64,000 bases of DNA from Angustibacter sp049994355 (GTDB lineage: Bacteria > Actinomycetota > Actinomycetes > Actinomycetales > Angustibacteraceae), in NCBI RefSeq assembly GCF_049994355.1, contig NZ_CP188257.1, positions 1,984,001 through 2,048,000 on the forward strand. The letters run 5' to 3'. The notes beneath the pieces are model-generated. The model made no database searches, was not told the origin of the DNA, and saw nothing but the letters and a program-made list of their open reading frames with translations. Position 1 is the stretch's first letter. The number at the start of each line of letters is the position of its first letter. Positions 27,247 to 34,842 of the stretch are shown in pieces. Position numbers and translations under genes: made by a program.

Positions 27247-27894
27247 GTGATCCTTCCTGATGCCCGGTTGCAGCTCGCGCTCGACCTGATCGGGGTCCTG
27301 GTCTTCGCCGTCTCCGGCGGGCTGGTCGCGGTCAAGAAGCAGCTCGACCTGTTCGGCGTGCTCGTCCTGGCCCTGGTGGCCGGGCTCGGCGGCGGTGTGC
27401 TGCGCGACCTGTTGATCGGGGTGGTGCCGCCCACCGGCGTGACGGACTGGCGGCTGGTTGCGGCGGGCGCGCTCGGTGGGCTGCTGACCTTCCTGTGGCA
27501 CCCGGCCTTCGGCCGGATCAGCCGCCTGGTCAAGGTGCTGGACGCCGCCGGGCTGGGCGCCTTCTGCGTCAGCGGCGCGCTGACCGCGCTGGCGCTGGGC
27601 ATGCCGGACCTGACCTGCGTGATCGTCGGGACGTTGTCCGCGATCGGCGGAGGGATGCTGCGCGACGTGTTGGCCCGTGAGGTGCCCGAGGTGCTCACCC
27701 GCGAGCTGTACGCGGTACCGGCCCTGCTCGGCGCCACCCTGGTCGTGGTCGCCCACGAGCTGCACGTGCTGCGCTGGTGGGTGGCGCTGGCCGCCGCGGT
27801 GCTGGTGTTCGGACTGCGGATGACGGCCGTGCTGCTCGACCTGAACGCCCCGCGACCGCTGCGAACGCAACCGCCGGGCACAATCGAGCCGTGA
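27247..27894 (+). CDS. Trimeric intracellular cation channel (UPF0126/TRIC) family membrane protein
   Basis: 215 residues with seven hydrophobic helices built from two related three-helix halves. The hallmark glycine-rich pairs GGLVAVKKQLDLFGVLVLAL and VAGLGGGVLRDLLIG, repeated in the second half as TLSAIGGGMLRDVLAREVP, identify the family; prokaryotic members conduct potassium and other monovalent cations. GTG start at 27247; its TGA overlaps the ferrochelatase GTG, so the two are coupled. Confidence 0.88.
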   Translation: MILPDARLQLALDLIGVLVFAVSGGLVAVKKQLDLFGVLVLALVAGLGGGVLRDLLIGVVPPTGVTDWRLVAAGALGGLLTFLWHPAFGRISRLVKVLDAAGLGAFCVSGALTALALGMPDLTCVIVGTLSAIGGGMLRDVLAREVPEVLTRELYAVPALLGATLVVVAHELHVLRWWVALAAAVLVFGLRMTAVLLDLNAPRPLRTQPPGTIEP

Positions 27895-29030
27895 GTGACG
27901 CCCTGGCGAACGACTCCCTGGCCCCGTACGACGCCGTCCTGCTGCTGTCCTTCGGTGGTCCCGAGGGCCCGGACGACGTGCTGCCCTTCCTGCGCAACGT
28001 GACCGCCGGCCGGGGCATCCCGGACGAGCGGCTCGCCGCGGTCGCCGAGCACTACGCAGCGTTCGGCGGTCGCAGCCCGATCAACGACCAGAACCGCGAG
28101 CTGCTGGCCGCGCTTCGCGCCGAGCTGGACCGGCGCGCTCTCGCGCTGCCGCTGCTGTGGGGCAACCGGAACTGGGCGCCGTACGTCACCGACAGTCTCC
28201 GCGAGGCGCATCTGGCCGGTCACCGGCGGGTGCTGGTGGTGACCACCAGCGCCTACTCTTCGTACTCGAGCTGCCGGCAGTACCGCGAGGACCTCGCGGC
28301 CGCGCTGGCCACCCTGGCCGCCGAGAACCGCGACCTCGCGGTCGACAAGGTCCGCCCGTACTGCAACCACCCCGGCTTCGTGCAGCCGAACGCCGAGGCC
28401 GCGCTCGCCGCGCTGGAGTCACTGCCGGCCGGTTCGCACCTGGTGTTCGTGACGCACTCCGTCCCTGACGCGATGGACGAGGCGAGCGGGCCGGGCGGGG
28501 ACCTGAGCCCCGCCTACTCGCAGCAGCACCGGGACGTCGCCGCCGTCGTCGCGGACGCGGTCGGTCATGCGGTCGGCCACGCCGTCCCCTGGGAGCTGGT
28601 CTACTGCTCGCGATCCGGTCCGCCGTCCCAGCCGTGGCTCGAACCCGATGTCGGTGACCACCTGCGCGCCCTGCAGCGGGCCGGGGTGCCGGGTGCTGCG
28701 GTGTGCCCGATCGGCTTCGTCAGCGACCACCTCGAGGTGGTCTACGACCTGGACACCGAGGCATACGAGGTGGCCGAGCGGCTCGGGCTGCCGTTCGCCC
28801 GGGCGGCCACCGTCGGGGTCGACCCGGCGTTCGTGACGGCCTTGGTGGACCTGATGGTGGAGCGCGCCGGACAGGCCCGCGACGAGCAGCCGGCCCGGCC
28901 GGCCCTGGGCTCGCGCGGTCCGGCCCCGGCGATCTGTCCGACCGGCTGCTGCGCCAACCTGCGCGCCGAGCGGCCGGCCGCCTGCGGGCAGGACTGGACC
29001 GCTCCGCGAGTCAGGGACGGTGTCCGGTGA
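27891..29030 (+). CDS. hemH: Ferrochelatase (coproporphyrin ferrochelatase type)
   Basis: Inserts iron into a porphyrin; in actinobacteria the substrate is coproporphyrin III (CpfC). 379 residues, longer than minimal ferrochelatases. The N-terminus AVLLLSFGGPEGPDDVLPFL and the region HLVFVTHSVPDAM, with the catalytic His, are clear. The C-terminal tail has four cysteines (Cys349, Cys353, Cys354, Cys365; CPTGCCANL then AACG), possibly a [2Fe-2S] site as in some actinobacterial enzymes. GTG start overlapped with the TRIC-like gene; the stop is overlapped by the monophosphatase gene. Confidence 0.93.
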   Translation: MSDALANDSLAPYDAVLLLSFGGPEGPDDVLPFLRNVTAGRGIPDERLAAVAEHYAAFGGRSPINDQNRELLAALRAELDRRALALPLLWGNRNWAPYVTDSLREAHLAGHRRVLVVTTSAYSSYSSCRQYREDLAAALATLAAENRDLAVDKVRPYCNHPGFVQPNAEAALAALESLPAGSHLVFVTHSVPDAMDEASGPGGDLSPAYSQQHRDVAAVVADAVGHAVGHAVPWELVYCSRSGPPSQPWLEPDVGDHLRALQRAGVPGAAVCPIGFVSDHLEVVYDLDTEAYEVAERLGLPFARAATVGVDPAFVTALVDLMVERAGQARDEQPARPALGSRGPAPAICPTGCCANLRAERPAACGQDWTAPRVRDGVR

Positions 29031-29881
29031 CCGGCTCGACCGGCTCGACCGGCTCGGACGCGCCCGAGCGGCTCGCGCTGCTCGAGCTGGCCGAGCGGGC
29101 CGCCCGGGCCGCCGGCGACCTGATCCGCGACGAGCGGCCGGACGACCTCGGGGTGGCGCTGACCAAGTCGAGCCCGACCGACGTGGTCACCGTGATGGAC
29201 CAGCGCAGCGAGCAGCTGCTGCGCGACCTGCTGCTGTCCGAGCGGCCGGACGACGGGCTGCTGGGGGAGGAGGGCGGCGACGTCCCCTCCCGCAGCGGCA
29301 TCACCTGGGTCGTCGACCCGATCGACGGGACCGTCAACTACCTCTACGGCATCCCGGCCTACGCGGTCAGCATCGCGGCGGTGACCGGCGACCCGCGCGA
29401 TCCGGCGGGCCACGAGGTGCTGGCCGGCTGCGTGCACAACCCGGTCTCCGGGGAGACGTTCACGGCGACCCTGGGCGGCGGCTCCTACCTGGACGGTCGC
29501 CCGCTCCGCGTCAACGACGTCCACGACCTGGGGCAGTGCCTGCTGGCCACCGGGTTCGGGTACGCCGCGGAGCGCCGGCGCAAGCAGGCCCAGGTGATCG
29601 CGGCGCTGCTGCCCCTGGTCCGCGACATCCGGCGGATCGGCAGCGGCGCCCTGGACCTGTGCCAGGTGGCCTGCGGACGGGTCGACGCCTACCTCGAACG
29701 CGGTCTCATGCCTTGGGATCTGGCGGCCGGCGGACTGGTCGCCCGAGAAGCCGGCGCACGGGTCAGCGGACTCCGAAACGCGCCAGCGGGGCACGATCTC
29801 GTGCTCGCAGCGGCCCCGAGGCTGCATGCTGACCTGCAGCATCTACTCGTCCCGTTGCGACCGGACACGGACGCAGTGTGA
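29027..29881 (+). CDS. Inositol monophosphatase-family phosphatase
   Basis: 284 residues. Metal-binding motifs of the IMPase family are present: GEEGG (Glu), WVVDPIDGTVNYLYG (the DPIDGT motif) and, near the C-terminus, PWDLAAGGLVAREAGA (the WD motif). Likely dephosphorylates inositol-1-phosphate or a related sugar or nucleotide phosphate. The GTG start overlaps the hemH stop. The first residues are three Thr-Gly-Ser repeats from the 9-bp repeat at 29030-29056, so the N-terminus may vary in length. Confidence 0.9.
   Translation: MTGSTGSTGSDAPERLALLELAERAARAAGDLIRDERPDDLGVALTKSSPTDVVTVMDQRSEQLLRDLLLSERPDDGLLGEEGGDVPSRSGITWVVDPIDGTVNYLYGIPAYAVSIAAVTGDPRDPAGHEVLAGCVHNPVSGETFTATLGGGSYLDGRPLRVNDVHDLGQCLLATGFGYAAERRRKQAQVIAALLPLVRDIRRIGSGALDLCQVACGRVDAYLERGLMPWDLAAGGLVAREAGARVSGLRNAPAGHDLVLAAAPRLHADLQHLLVPLRPDTDAV
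29030..29056 (+). repeat. 9-bp tandem repeat, three units, at the start of the IMPase gene
   Basis: Three exact copies of ACCGGCTCG, encoding Thr-Gly-Ser three times. In-frame length variation would not damage the protein. Confidence 0.85.
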
Positions 29882-30029
29882 CCGAACTACTCCGGATGAG
29901 GCACAATCCCTGTCTCGGCCGGGCACAAACTCGGGCCCTGGCGCGTTATGACGCGGCGAGTGATCTACAGCAGGACCGGCTCACGAGCAACACCACCACA
30001 GCGAGACCCCGCGGAGGGCGACCCAACTC

Positions 30030-30326
30030 ATGGCGACCGACTACGACGCGCCGCGCAAGACCGACGACGACCTGAACGAAGACAGCATCGAGGAGCTCAA
30101 GGCCCGACGGGTCGACAAGAGCTCGTCGTCGGTGGACGTCGACGAGACCGAGCAGGCCGAGGGCTACGAGCTGCCCGGAGCGGACCTGTCCAACGAAGAG
30201 CTGTCCGTCCGGGTGCTGCCCCGGCAGGCGGACGAGTTCACCTGCTCGCGATGCTTCCTGGTGAAGCACCGCAGCCAGCTCTCCGGCGACTCGGGCACTC
30301 AGCCCGTGTGCCGCGAGTGCGCCTGA
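30030..30326 (+). CDS. DUF4193 family small zinc-ribbon-like protein
   Basis: 98 residues. Acidic N-terminal two-thirds (KTDDDLNEDSIEELKARR) and a C-terminal CxxC pair, TCSRCFLVKHR and VCREC, likely binding one zinc. Conserved across actinobacteria, often beside dut and DUF3093 as here; role unknown, though its RbpA-like size and acidity suggest interaction with nucleic-acid machinery (speculative). A ribosome site GGAGGG lies 12-17 nt before the ATG. The upstream 148 bp (29882-30029) show no other gene and no clear promoter. It overlaps the convergent DUF3093 gene by 28 nt. Confidence 0.85.
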   Translation: MATDYDAPRKTDDDLNEDSIEELKARRVDKSSSSVDVDETEQAEGYELPGADLSNEELSVRVLPRQADEFTCSRCFLVKHRSQLSGDSGTQPVCRECA

Positions 30327-30820
30327 CCAGTACCGTCTGACGGCTCGTCGCGCGCGCTGCCCGCCCCTTGGGCCCGCAGCGCGGCGGCGAGCCGTTCAGG
30401 TCTGCGCGAGGAGACGAGCCAGTAGGGCACCGGGTCCTGCGGGTCGACCACTTCCACCACGACGCCGCCGCGAATCCATGCGCGCTGGCACAGGTAGGCC
30501 CGGGCGTCGGTCTTCGGCCCGCGCAGCTCCGCCATCCGCTTCGGGTCCACGGCACGGACCCGGCCGAGGTGGTGCGCCTCGATCCTGGCCCGGCCGGCGC
30601 GTAGCTCACCGTGCGCGGCGACCACGTGCGCGCTCGAGGCCAGCAGTGCCGCCGCCGCGACCGCGACCGCGAGCAGCGCGACCACGGCACCTGCGTTCCA
30701 GCCGAGCGGACGGACGGCGGTCAACCCGAGGCTGGCCGACACCGCCAGCACGGCGACCCAGACGGGGGCCGAGGGCAGCAGCCGCTCGTGGTGCTCGGCC
30801 GGGACCGCGGGTTCCTTCAC
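30299..30820 (-). CDS. DUF3093 family membrane protein
   Basis: 173 residues with two adjacent transmembrane helices near the N-terminus (VWVAVLAVSASLGLTAV and VVALLAVAVAAAALLASSA) followed by a soluble C-terminal domain containing AYLCQRAWIRGGVVVEV and DPVPYWLVSSRRPERLA. The family is restricted to actinobacteria and has no known function. GTG start; a head-to-head arrangement with dut leaves 53 bp between them. Confidence 0.82.
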   Translation of the reverse strand: MKEPAVPAEHHERLLPSAPVWVAVLAVSASLGLTAVRPLGWNAGAVVALLAVAVAAAALLASSAHVVAAHGELRAGRARIEAHHLGRVRAVDPKRMAELRGPKTDARAYLCQRAWIRGGVVVEVVDPQDPVPYWLVSSRRPERLAAALRAQGAGSARDEPSDGTGQAHSRHTG

Positions 30821-30859
30821 CCACCCAGGGTGGCACGCGGGCCGCCGGGACCGAGGGAC

Positions 30860-30865
30860 TAGGGT
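30860..30865 (+). promoter_or_regulatory. -10-like hexamer for dut
   Basis: TAGGGT ends 8 nt before the ATG at 30874 and no ribosome-binding site intervenes. Confidence 0.4.
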
Positions 30866-30873
30866 CGCTGCCG

Positions 30874-31407
30874 ATGAGTGCGCAAGAGCTGGAGAGATCG
30901 GCGACCACCGTCCAGGTGCTGCTTCGGCAGCTGGACGACGAGCTGCCCGTTCCGTCGTACGCCCACCCCGGGGATGCCGGGGCCGACCTGGTCACCCGGG
31001 TCGACGTCACGCTGGCCCCCGGCGAGCGAGCCACCGTGCCGACCGGCGTAGCGATCGCGCTGCCGGTGGGGTACGCCGCCTTCGTGCACCCGCGCTCCGG
31101 CCTGGCGGCCCGTCATGGCGTGACCACGCTGAACGCGCCCGGCACGGTGGATGCCGGTTACCGGGGCGAGATCCATGTCAACCTGGTCAACACCGACCGC
31201 AACACTCCGGTGACGCTGCACCGCGGCGACCGGGTGGCCCAGCTCGTCGTCCAGCGGGTCGAGCACGCCGAGTTCGTCCTGACCGGCGAGCTCCCCGAGT
31301 CCGTCCGGGGCGCCGGCGGGCACGGGTCTACCGGCGGGTTCGCCGGCACGGCGTCCGCACCCGGTACCAACATCGGGGCCAGCGCCCCGGAGGGAGACGT
31401 TTCGTGA
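30874..31407 (+). CDS. dut: dUTP diphosphatase
   Basis: Hydrolyses dUTP to dUMP, keeping uracil out of DNA. 177 residues; all five trimeric-dUTPase motifs are present: HPGDAGADL (1), PRSGLAARHG (2), PGTVDAGYRGEIHVNLVN (3), RGDRVAQLVVQRV (4) and GAGGHGSTGGF (5), the mobile C-terminal arm. An extra ~20 residues follow motif 5. The ATG at 30874 fits the known N-terminus. Its stop overlaps the GTG of the DUF3710 gene. Confidence 0.96.
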   Translation: MSAQELERSATTVQVLLRQLDDELPVPSYAHPGDAGADLVTRVDVTLAPGERATVPTGVAIALPVGYAAFVHPRSGLAARHGVTTLNAPGTVDAGYRGEIHVNLVNTDRNTPVTLHRGDRVAQLVVQRVEHAEFVLTGELPESVRGAGGHGSTGGFAGTASAPGTNIGASAPEGDVS

Positions 31408-32246
31408 GCCTCTTCAAGCGCCGCAAGGACGCAGACACCGATGAGGTCGAGGGCGCTGACGCCACACTCGAGCAGGCCGCCGACGGCGACGCGGACGACG
31501 GGGACGGGGTCGAGCCGGACGCCGCGGCTCAGTCGTCCGCCGAGCGCGCCGCGACCTTCGACCGGTCCGGCGGCCCGCTGGATCGCTCCGAGGTCGAGGA
31601 TCTGGAGGGTCGCCTGGACATCGGAGCGCTCTGGCTGCCGATGATCGAGGGCATCGAGCTGCAGCTGCAGATGGACGAGGCGACCCAGCAGGTGACCGGC
31701 GCGTTCATCGTGCTGAAGGACGCGGCCGTGCAGGTCCAGGCGTTCGCCGCGCCGCGCAGCGAAGGGATCTGGGCCGAGGTGTGTACCGAGATCGCGGCCG
31801 GCATCACCGAGCAGGGCGGCACCGCCGACCCGGGCTACGGACGGTTCGGCCGCGAGCTGGTCGCCCGGGTGCCGACCCAGCAGCCGGACGGCAAGGTCGG
31901 TTTCCAACCGCTGCGGTTCACCGGCGTCGACGGTCCGCGCTGGCTGCTGCGTGCGGTGTTCCACGGGCGTGCGGCCGTCGAGCCCGAGGCCGAGGCGAGC
32001 GCCGCCCTCGAGGCCCTGGTGGCCGGGATCGTGGTCGACCGCGGCATCGAACCGATGGGCCCGCGCGAGCTGCTGCCGCTGCGGCTGCCGGTCGTGGGCG
32101 AGCAGCTGGCCGAGGGCGCCGACGGCGAGGACGGCCCAGCGCGTGACGCGCCGAACCCGGAGTCGATCGCGGCGAACGAGCCCCCCGCGTCCTTCGACGA
32201 CCTGCAGCCGTTCCGCCGTGGCCCGGAGATCACCGAGCAGCGCTGA
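31404..32246 (+). CDS. DUF3710 family protein
   Basis: 280 residues. An acidic, repetitive N-terminal ~50 residues (DTDEVEGADATLEQAAD) lead into the DUF3710 domain (DRSEVEDLEGRLDIGALWLP, LQLQMDEATQQVTGAFIV, PRWLLRAVFHGRAAVEP). Actinobacterial family of unknown function, almost always downstream of dut. GTG start overlaps the dut stop by 4 nt; the OB-fold gene follows after 30 bp. Confidence 0.85.
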   Translation: MSLFKRRKDADTDEVEGADATLEQAADGDADDGDGVEPDAAAQSSAERAATFDRSGGPLDRSEVEDLEGRLDIGALWLPMIEGIELQLQMDEATQQVTGAFIVLKDAAVQVQAFAAPRSEGIWAEVCTEIAAGITEQGGTADPGYGRFGRELVARVPTQQPDGKVGFQPLRFTGVDGPRWLLRAVFHGRAAVEPEAEASAALEALVAGIVVDRGIEPMGPRELLPLRLPVVGEQLAEGADGEDGPARDAPNPESIAANEPPASFDDLQPFRRGPEITEQR

Positions 32247-32264
32247 GCACCCAGCCAGAGCGTC

Positions 32265-32270
32265 TACCCT
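32265..32270 (+). promoter_or_regulatory. -10-like hexamer for the OB-fold gene
   Basis: TACCCT ends 6 nt before the ATG at 32277; no ribosome site is visible. Confidence 0.4.
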
Positions 32271-32276
32271 GGACGC

Positions 32277-32657
32277 ATGGGTGAGACACGCGGCCGGCTG
32301 CGCTCTGCGCTGCACCGGCTCTCCAGCTCGGACCAGACGCTGGAGGCCGAGGATCTCCGCGAGGTGTCCGACCGCTTCGGTGGCACACCGGTCGACCAGC
32401 TCCCGGACCGCCAGCTGGCGTGCGTCTGCGGCACCCTGCGCTCGGTGACCCTGCGGCCGCGGGCGGGCGTGCCCGCGCTGGTCGCCGAGCTGTACGACGG
32501 CTCGGGCACGGTCCAGGTGGTGTGGCTCGGACGTCGCCGGATCGCCGGTATCCAGGCCGGCCGCCGGATCCGCGTGCACGGTCGGATCGCCCGCCGTGAG
32601 GGCACCCGCGTGCTGTTCAACCCGAGCTACGAACTGCTGCCCGGCGGACCGGAATGA
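32277..32657 (+). CDS. OB-fold nucleic-acid-binding protein
   Basis: 126 residues. The C-terminal two-thirds form an OB fold (CVCGTLRSVTLRPRAGVPAL, AELYDGSGTVQVVWLGRRRI, AGRRIRVHGRIARREGTRVL), the type found in RecG wedge and tRNA-anticodon domains, so it probably binds RNA or single-stranded DNA. It lies between DUF3710 and DUF3159, a conserved actinobacterial order, and likely has its own leaderless start. Confidence 0.82.
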   Translation: MGETRGRLRSALHRLSSSDQTLEAEDLREVSDRFGGTPVDQLPDRQLACVCGTLRSVTLRPRAGVPALVAELYDGSGTVQVVWLGRRRIAGIQAGRRIRVHGRIARREGTRVLFNPSYELLPGGPE

Positions 32658-32685
32658 CGGGCTCGCGGCGCGCCGCGGGGACCAC

Positions 32686-33390
32686 ATGAGCCTGGTGCTC
32701 GGCCACGTGCCGGAGGGGGCGACCACCGTCGAGGAGGTGGTGCGGCACCGGCTCGTCGAGGGTGTCGGCGGGCTGCGGGGGTCCGTCGAGGCCGCGCTGC
32801 CGACGGTCGCCTTCGTGGCGGTGTGGACGTCGTCGAAGAACCTCACGGCTGCGCTCGTCGCGTCGGCGGCCATCGTGCTGGTCTCACTGACCGTCCGGCT
32901 GGTGCAGCGGCAGACCCTGAGGTACGCCCTGGGCAGCCTGGCTGCCGTCGCCATCGCGGCCTTCTTCGCGCTGCGCAGCGGGCGGGCGCAGGACGTTTTT
33001 TTGCCGGGCATCCTCTACAGCTGCACCATGCTCGTGGTGACGTTGCTCTCGGTGGTGACGCGCTGGCCGATGGTCGGCTTCATCGTGGGTGCGGCGCACC
33101 CCGAGGACCCGCTGGCGTGGCGCACCCACCACGGCATCGTGCGGCTCTGCCAGCGGCTGACGCTGGTGCTGGCCGCGATGTACGCCATCCGGGTGGCCGT
33201 GATGCTGCCGACCTACTTCGCCGGTCTGGTCGGCTGGCTCGGGGTGGAGAAGATCGTGCTCGGCTGGCCGTTGTACCTGGCGGCCATCGCAGTGATGGGC
33301 GCGGTGCTGCTGCGTGGCCACACGCCGCTGGACCCGGAGGACCTCGAGCCGGCTGCCGAGCCGGAAGGGAATCACTCCATCGAGGACTGA
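32686..33390 (+). CDS. DUF3159 family membrane protein
   Basis: 234 residues with about six hydrophobic segments (for example ALVASAAIVLVSLTVRLVQ, LAAVAIAAFFALRSG, ILYSCTMLVVTLLSVVTRWP). A conserved charged loop (GLRGSVEAALPTVAFVAVW) precedes the first membrane helix. Function unknown; a stable neighbour of dut/DUF3710/OB-fold genes and the TrkA pair. The ATG at 32686 lies 28 nt after the OB-fold stop. Its 3' end overlaps the convergent trkA gene by 19 nt. Confidence 0.82.
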   Translation: MSLVLGHVPEGATTVEEVVRHRLVEGVGGLRGSVEAALPTVAFVAVWTSSKNLTAALVASAAIVLVSLTVRLVQRQTLRYALGSLAAVAIAAFFALRSGRAQDVFLPGILYSCTMLVVTLLSVVTRWPMVGFIVGAAHPEDPLAWRTHHGIVRLCQRLTLVLAAMYAIRVAVMLPTYFAGLVGWLGVEKIVLGWPLYLAAIAVMGAVLLRGHTPLDPEDLEPAAEPEGNHSIED

Positions 33391-34058
33391 TGCTCCGGGT
33401 GGCCGGGGGAGAGCATCTGCTCGAGCGCGGACTCGCTCTCCGGCACGGTGAGGAAGAGCAGCTCGTCGCGCGACTCCAACGAGTCGTCACGGCTGGGGGC
33501 GATCGGGCGGTCCTCACGGATGATCCCGACCAGCACGCACTCCGGCGGCCAGGCCAGGTCACCCACGCGCGTCCCGGCGTACGGCGAGTCGTCCGGCAAG
33601 GTCATCTCGACCATTGTCGCCCGGCCCTGCTGGAACTGGAAGATCCGGACCAGGTCACCGACGCTGACGGCCTCCTCCACCAGTGCGGTCATCAGCCGCG
33701 GCGTCGACACGGCGACGTCCACGCCCCAGGCCTCGTCGAACATCCACTCGTTCTTCGGGTTGTTCACCCGTGCGACGGTCCGCGGCACCCCGAACTCGGT
33801 CTTGGCGATCAGCGAGACCACGAGGTTCGCCTTGTCGTCGCCGGTCGCGGCGACGACCACGTCGCAGCTCTCCAACCCCGCCTCGCGCAGGGCGCTGATC
33901 TCGCACGCGTCGGCGAGCAGCCACTCCGCGTCGGGGACGCGCTGGGTCTGCACGGCGCGGGGCTCCCGGTCGACCAGCAGCACCTGGTGCCCGTTGCTCA
34001 GCAGCTCGCGGGCGATGGAGCGGCCGACACTGCCGGCACCTGTGATCACTACGCGCAT
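33372..34058 (-). CDS. TrkA-type potassium channel regulatory protein (first of pair, CeoC-like)
   Basis: 228 residues. RCK N-domain with a dinucleotide motif (MRVVITGAGSVGRSIARELL, VLLVDRE) and a C-terminal RCK_C domain (LAWPPECVLVGIIREDRPI). Cytoplasmic regulator that gates potassium uptake in response to NAD(H) or nucleotide. It follows the second TrkA gene by 8 nt in the same orientation; actinobacteria commonly have this duplicate (CeoB/CeoC) next to an APC-type permease, as here. Confidence 0.9.
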   Translation of the reverse strand: MRVVITGAGSVGRSIARELLSNGHQVLLVDREPRAVQTQRVPDAEWLLADACEISALREAGLESCDVVVAATGDDKANLVVSLIAKTEFGVPRTVARVNNPKNEWMFDEAWGVDVAVSTPRLMTALVEEAVSVGDLVRIFQFQQGRATMVEMTLPDDSPYAGTRVGDLAWPPECVLVGIIREDRPIAPSRDDSLESRDELLFLTVPESESALEQMLSPGHPEHQSSME

Positions 34059-34066
34059 CGTGGCCT

Positions 34067-34729
34067 TCAGTCCGTCTTGGGGGGCGAGTCGAGGGCGGTG
34101 CTCACCTCGGGCAGGTCGGCCTCGGCCACGGCGACGTGCAGCAGGTCACCGTCCTGCAGCATCGCCTCGCTGTCCGGCACGAAGGCGTCGCCGAGCCTGC
34201 TGAGGTAGGCGATCCGGAACTTGCCGCTGACCTGCATGTCGTCCACGCGCCGACCTACCCAGCCCTGGTTCACCGGGACCTCGGCCAGCACGACCCGGCC
34301 ACTGGGGTCGCGGAACAACGGGGACGCGCCCACCGGGAGCAGGCGGCGCAGCATCTGGTCGGCCGTCCAGCGGACCGTGGCGACGGTGGGGATGCCCAGC
34401 CGCTGGTAGATCTCCGCCCGGCCGGGGTCGTAGATCCGGGCCACGACGTTCTCGATGCCGAAGGTCTCCCGGGCCACCCGGGCCGCCAGGATGTTCGAGT
34501 TGTCGCCGCTGCTGACCGCGGCGAAGGCGTAGGCCTGCTCGATCCCGGCCTCGCGCAGAGTGTCCCGGTCGAAGCCGACGCCGGTCACCCGACGTCCCTC
34601 GAACGACGTGCCGAGCCGCCGGAAGGCGGTCTCGTCCTGGTCGACGACGGCCACCTCGTGGCCCTGCGACTCCAGGCTGTGGGCCAGCGTCGAGCCGACC
34701 CGCCCGCAGCCCATGATGACGAAGTGCAC
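34067..34729 (-). CDS. TrkA-type potassium uptake regulatory protein (second of pair, CeoB-like)
   Basis: 220 residues. RCK_N domain (VHFVIMGCGRVGSTLAHSLE, VAVVDQDETAF) then RCK_C (VVLAEVPVNQGWVGRRVDDM). The GTG at 34729, preceded by GAGAGG, matches the family N-terminus; the longer frame to 34804 adds unlike sequence. First gene of the two-gene trkA operon, divergent from the APC permease across 113 bp, which probably holds the promoters of both directions. Confidence 0.9.
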   Translation of the reverse strand: MHFVIMGCGRVGSTLAHSLESQGHEVAVVDQDETAFRRLGTSFEGRRVTGVGFDRDTLREAGIEQAYAFAAVSSGDNSNILAARVARETFGIENVVARIYDPGRAEIYQRLGIPTVATVRWTADQMLRRLLPVGASPLFRDPSGRVVLAEVPVNQGWVGRRVDDMQVSGKFRIAYLSRLGDAFVPDSEAMLQDGDLLHVAVAEADLPEVSTALDSPPKTD

Positions 34730-34828
34730 GCCATGCCTCTCTCGGTCGTCCGCGGTCACCTCGGCCACCGGGTCAGGGCAACACGCGCCCCCCGATGACC
34801 GCACCGCACGCTACACGGTGCCAGGCCC

Positions 34829-34834
34829 TAGGCT
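34829..34834 (+). promoter_or_regulatory. -10-like hexamer for the APC permease gene
   Basis: TAGGCT ends 8 nt before the GTG at 34843. Confidence 0.4.
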
Positions 34835-34842
34835 CAGGGACC

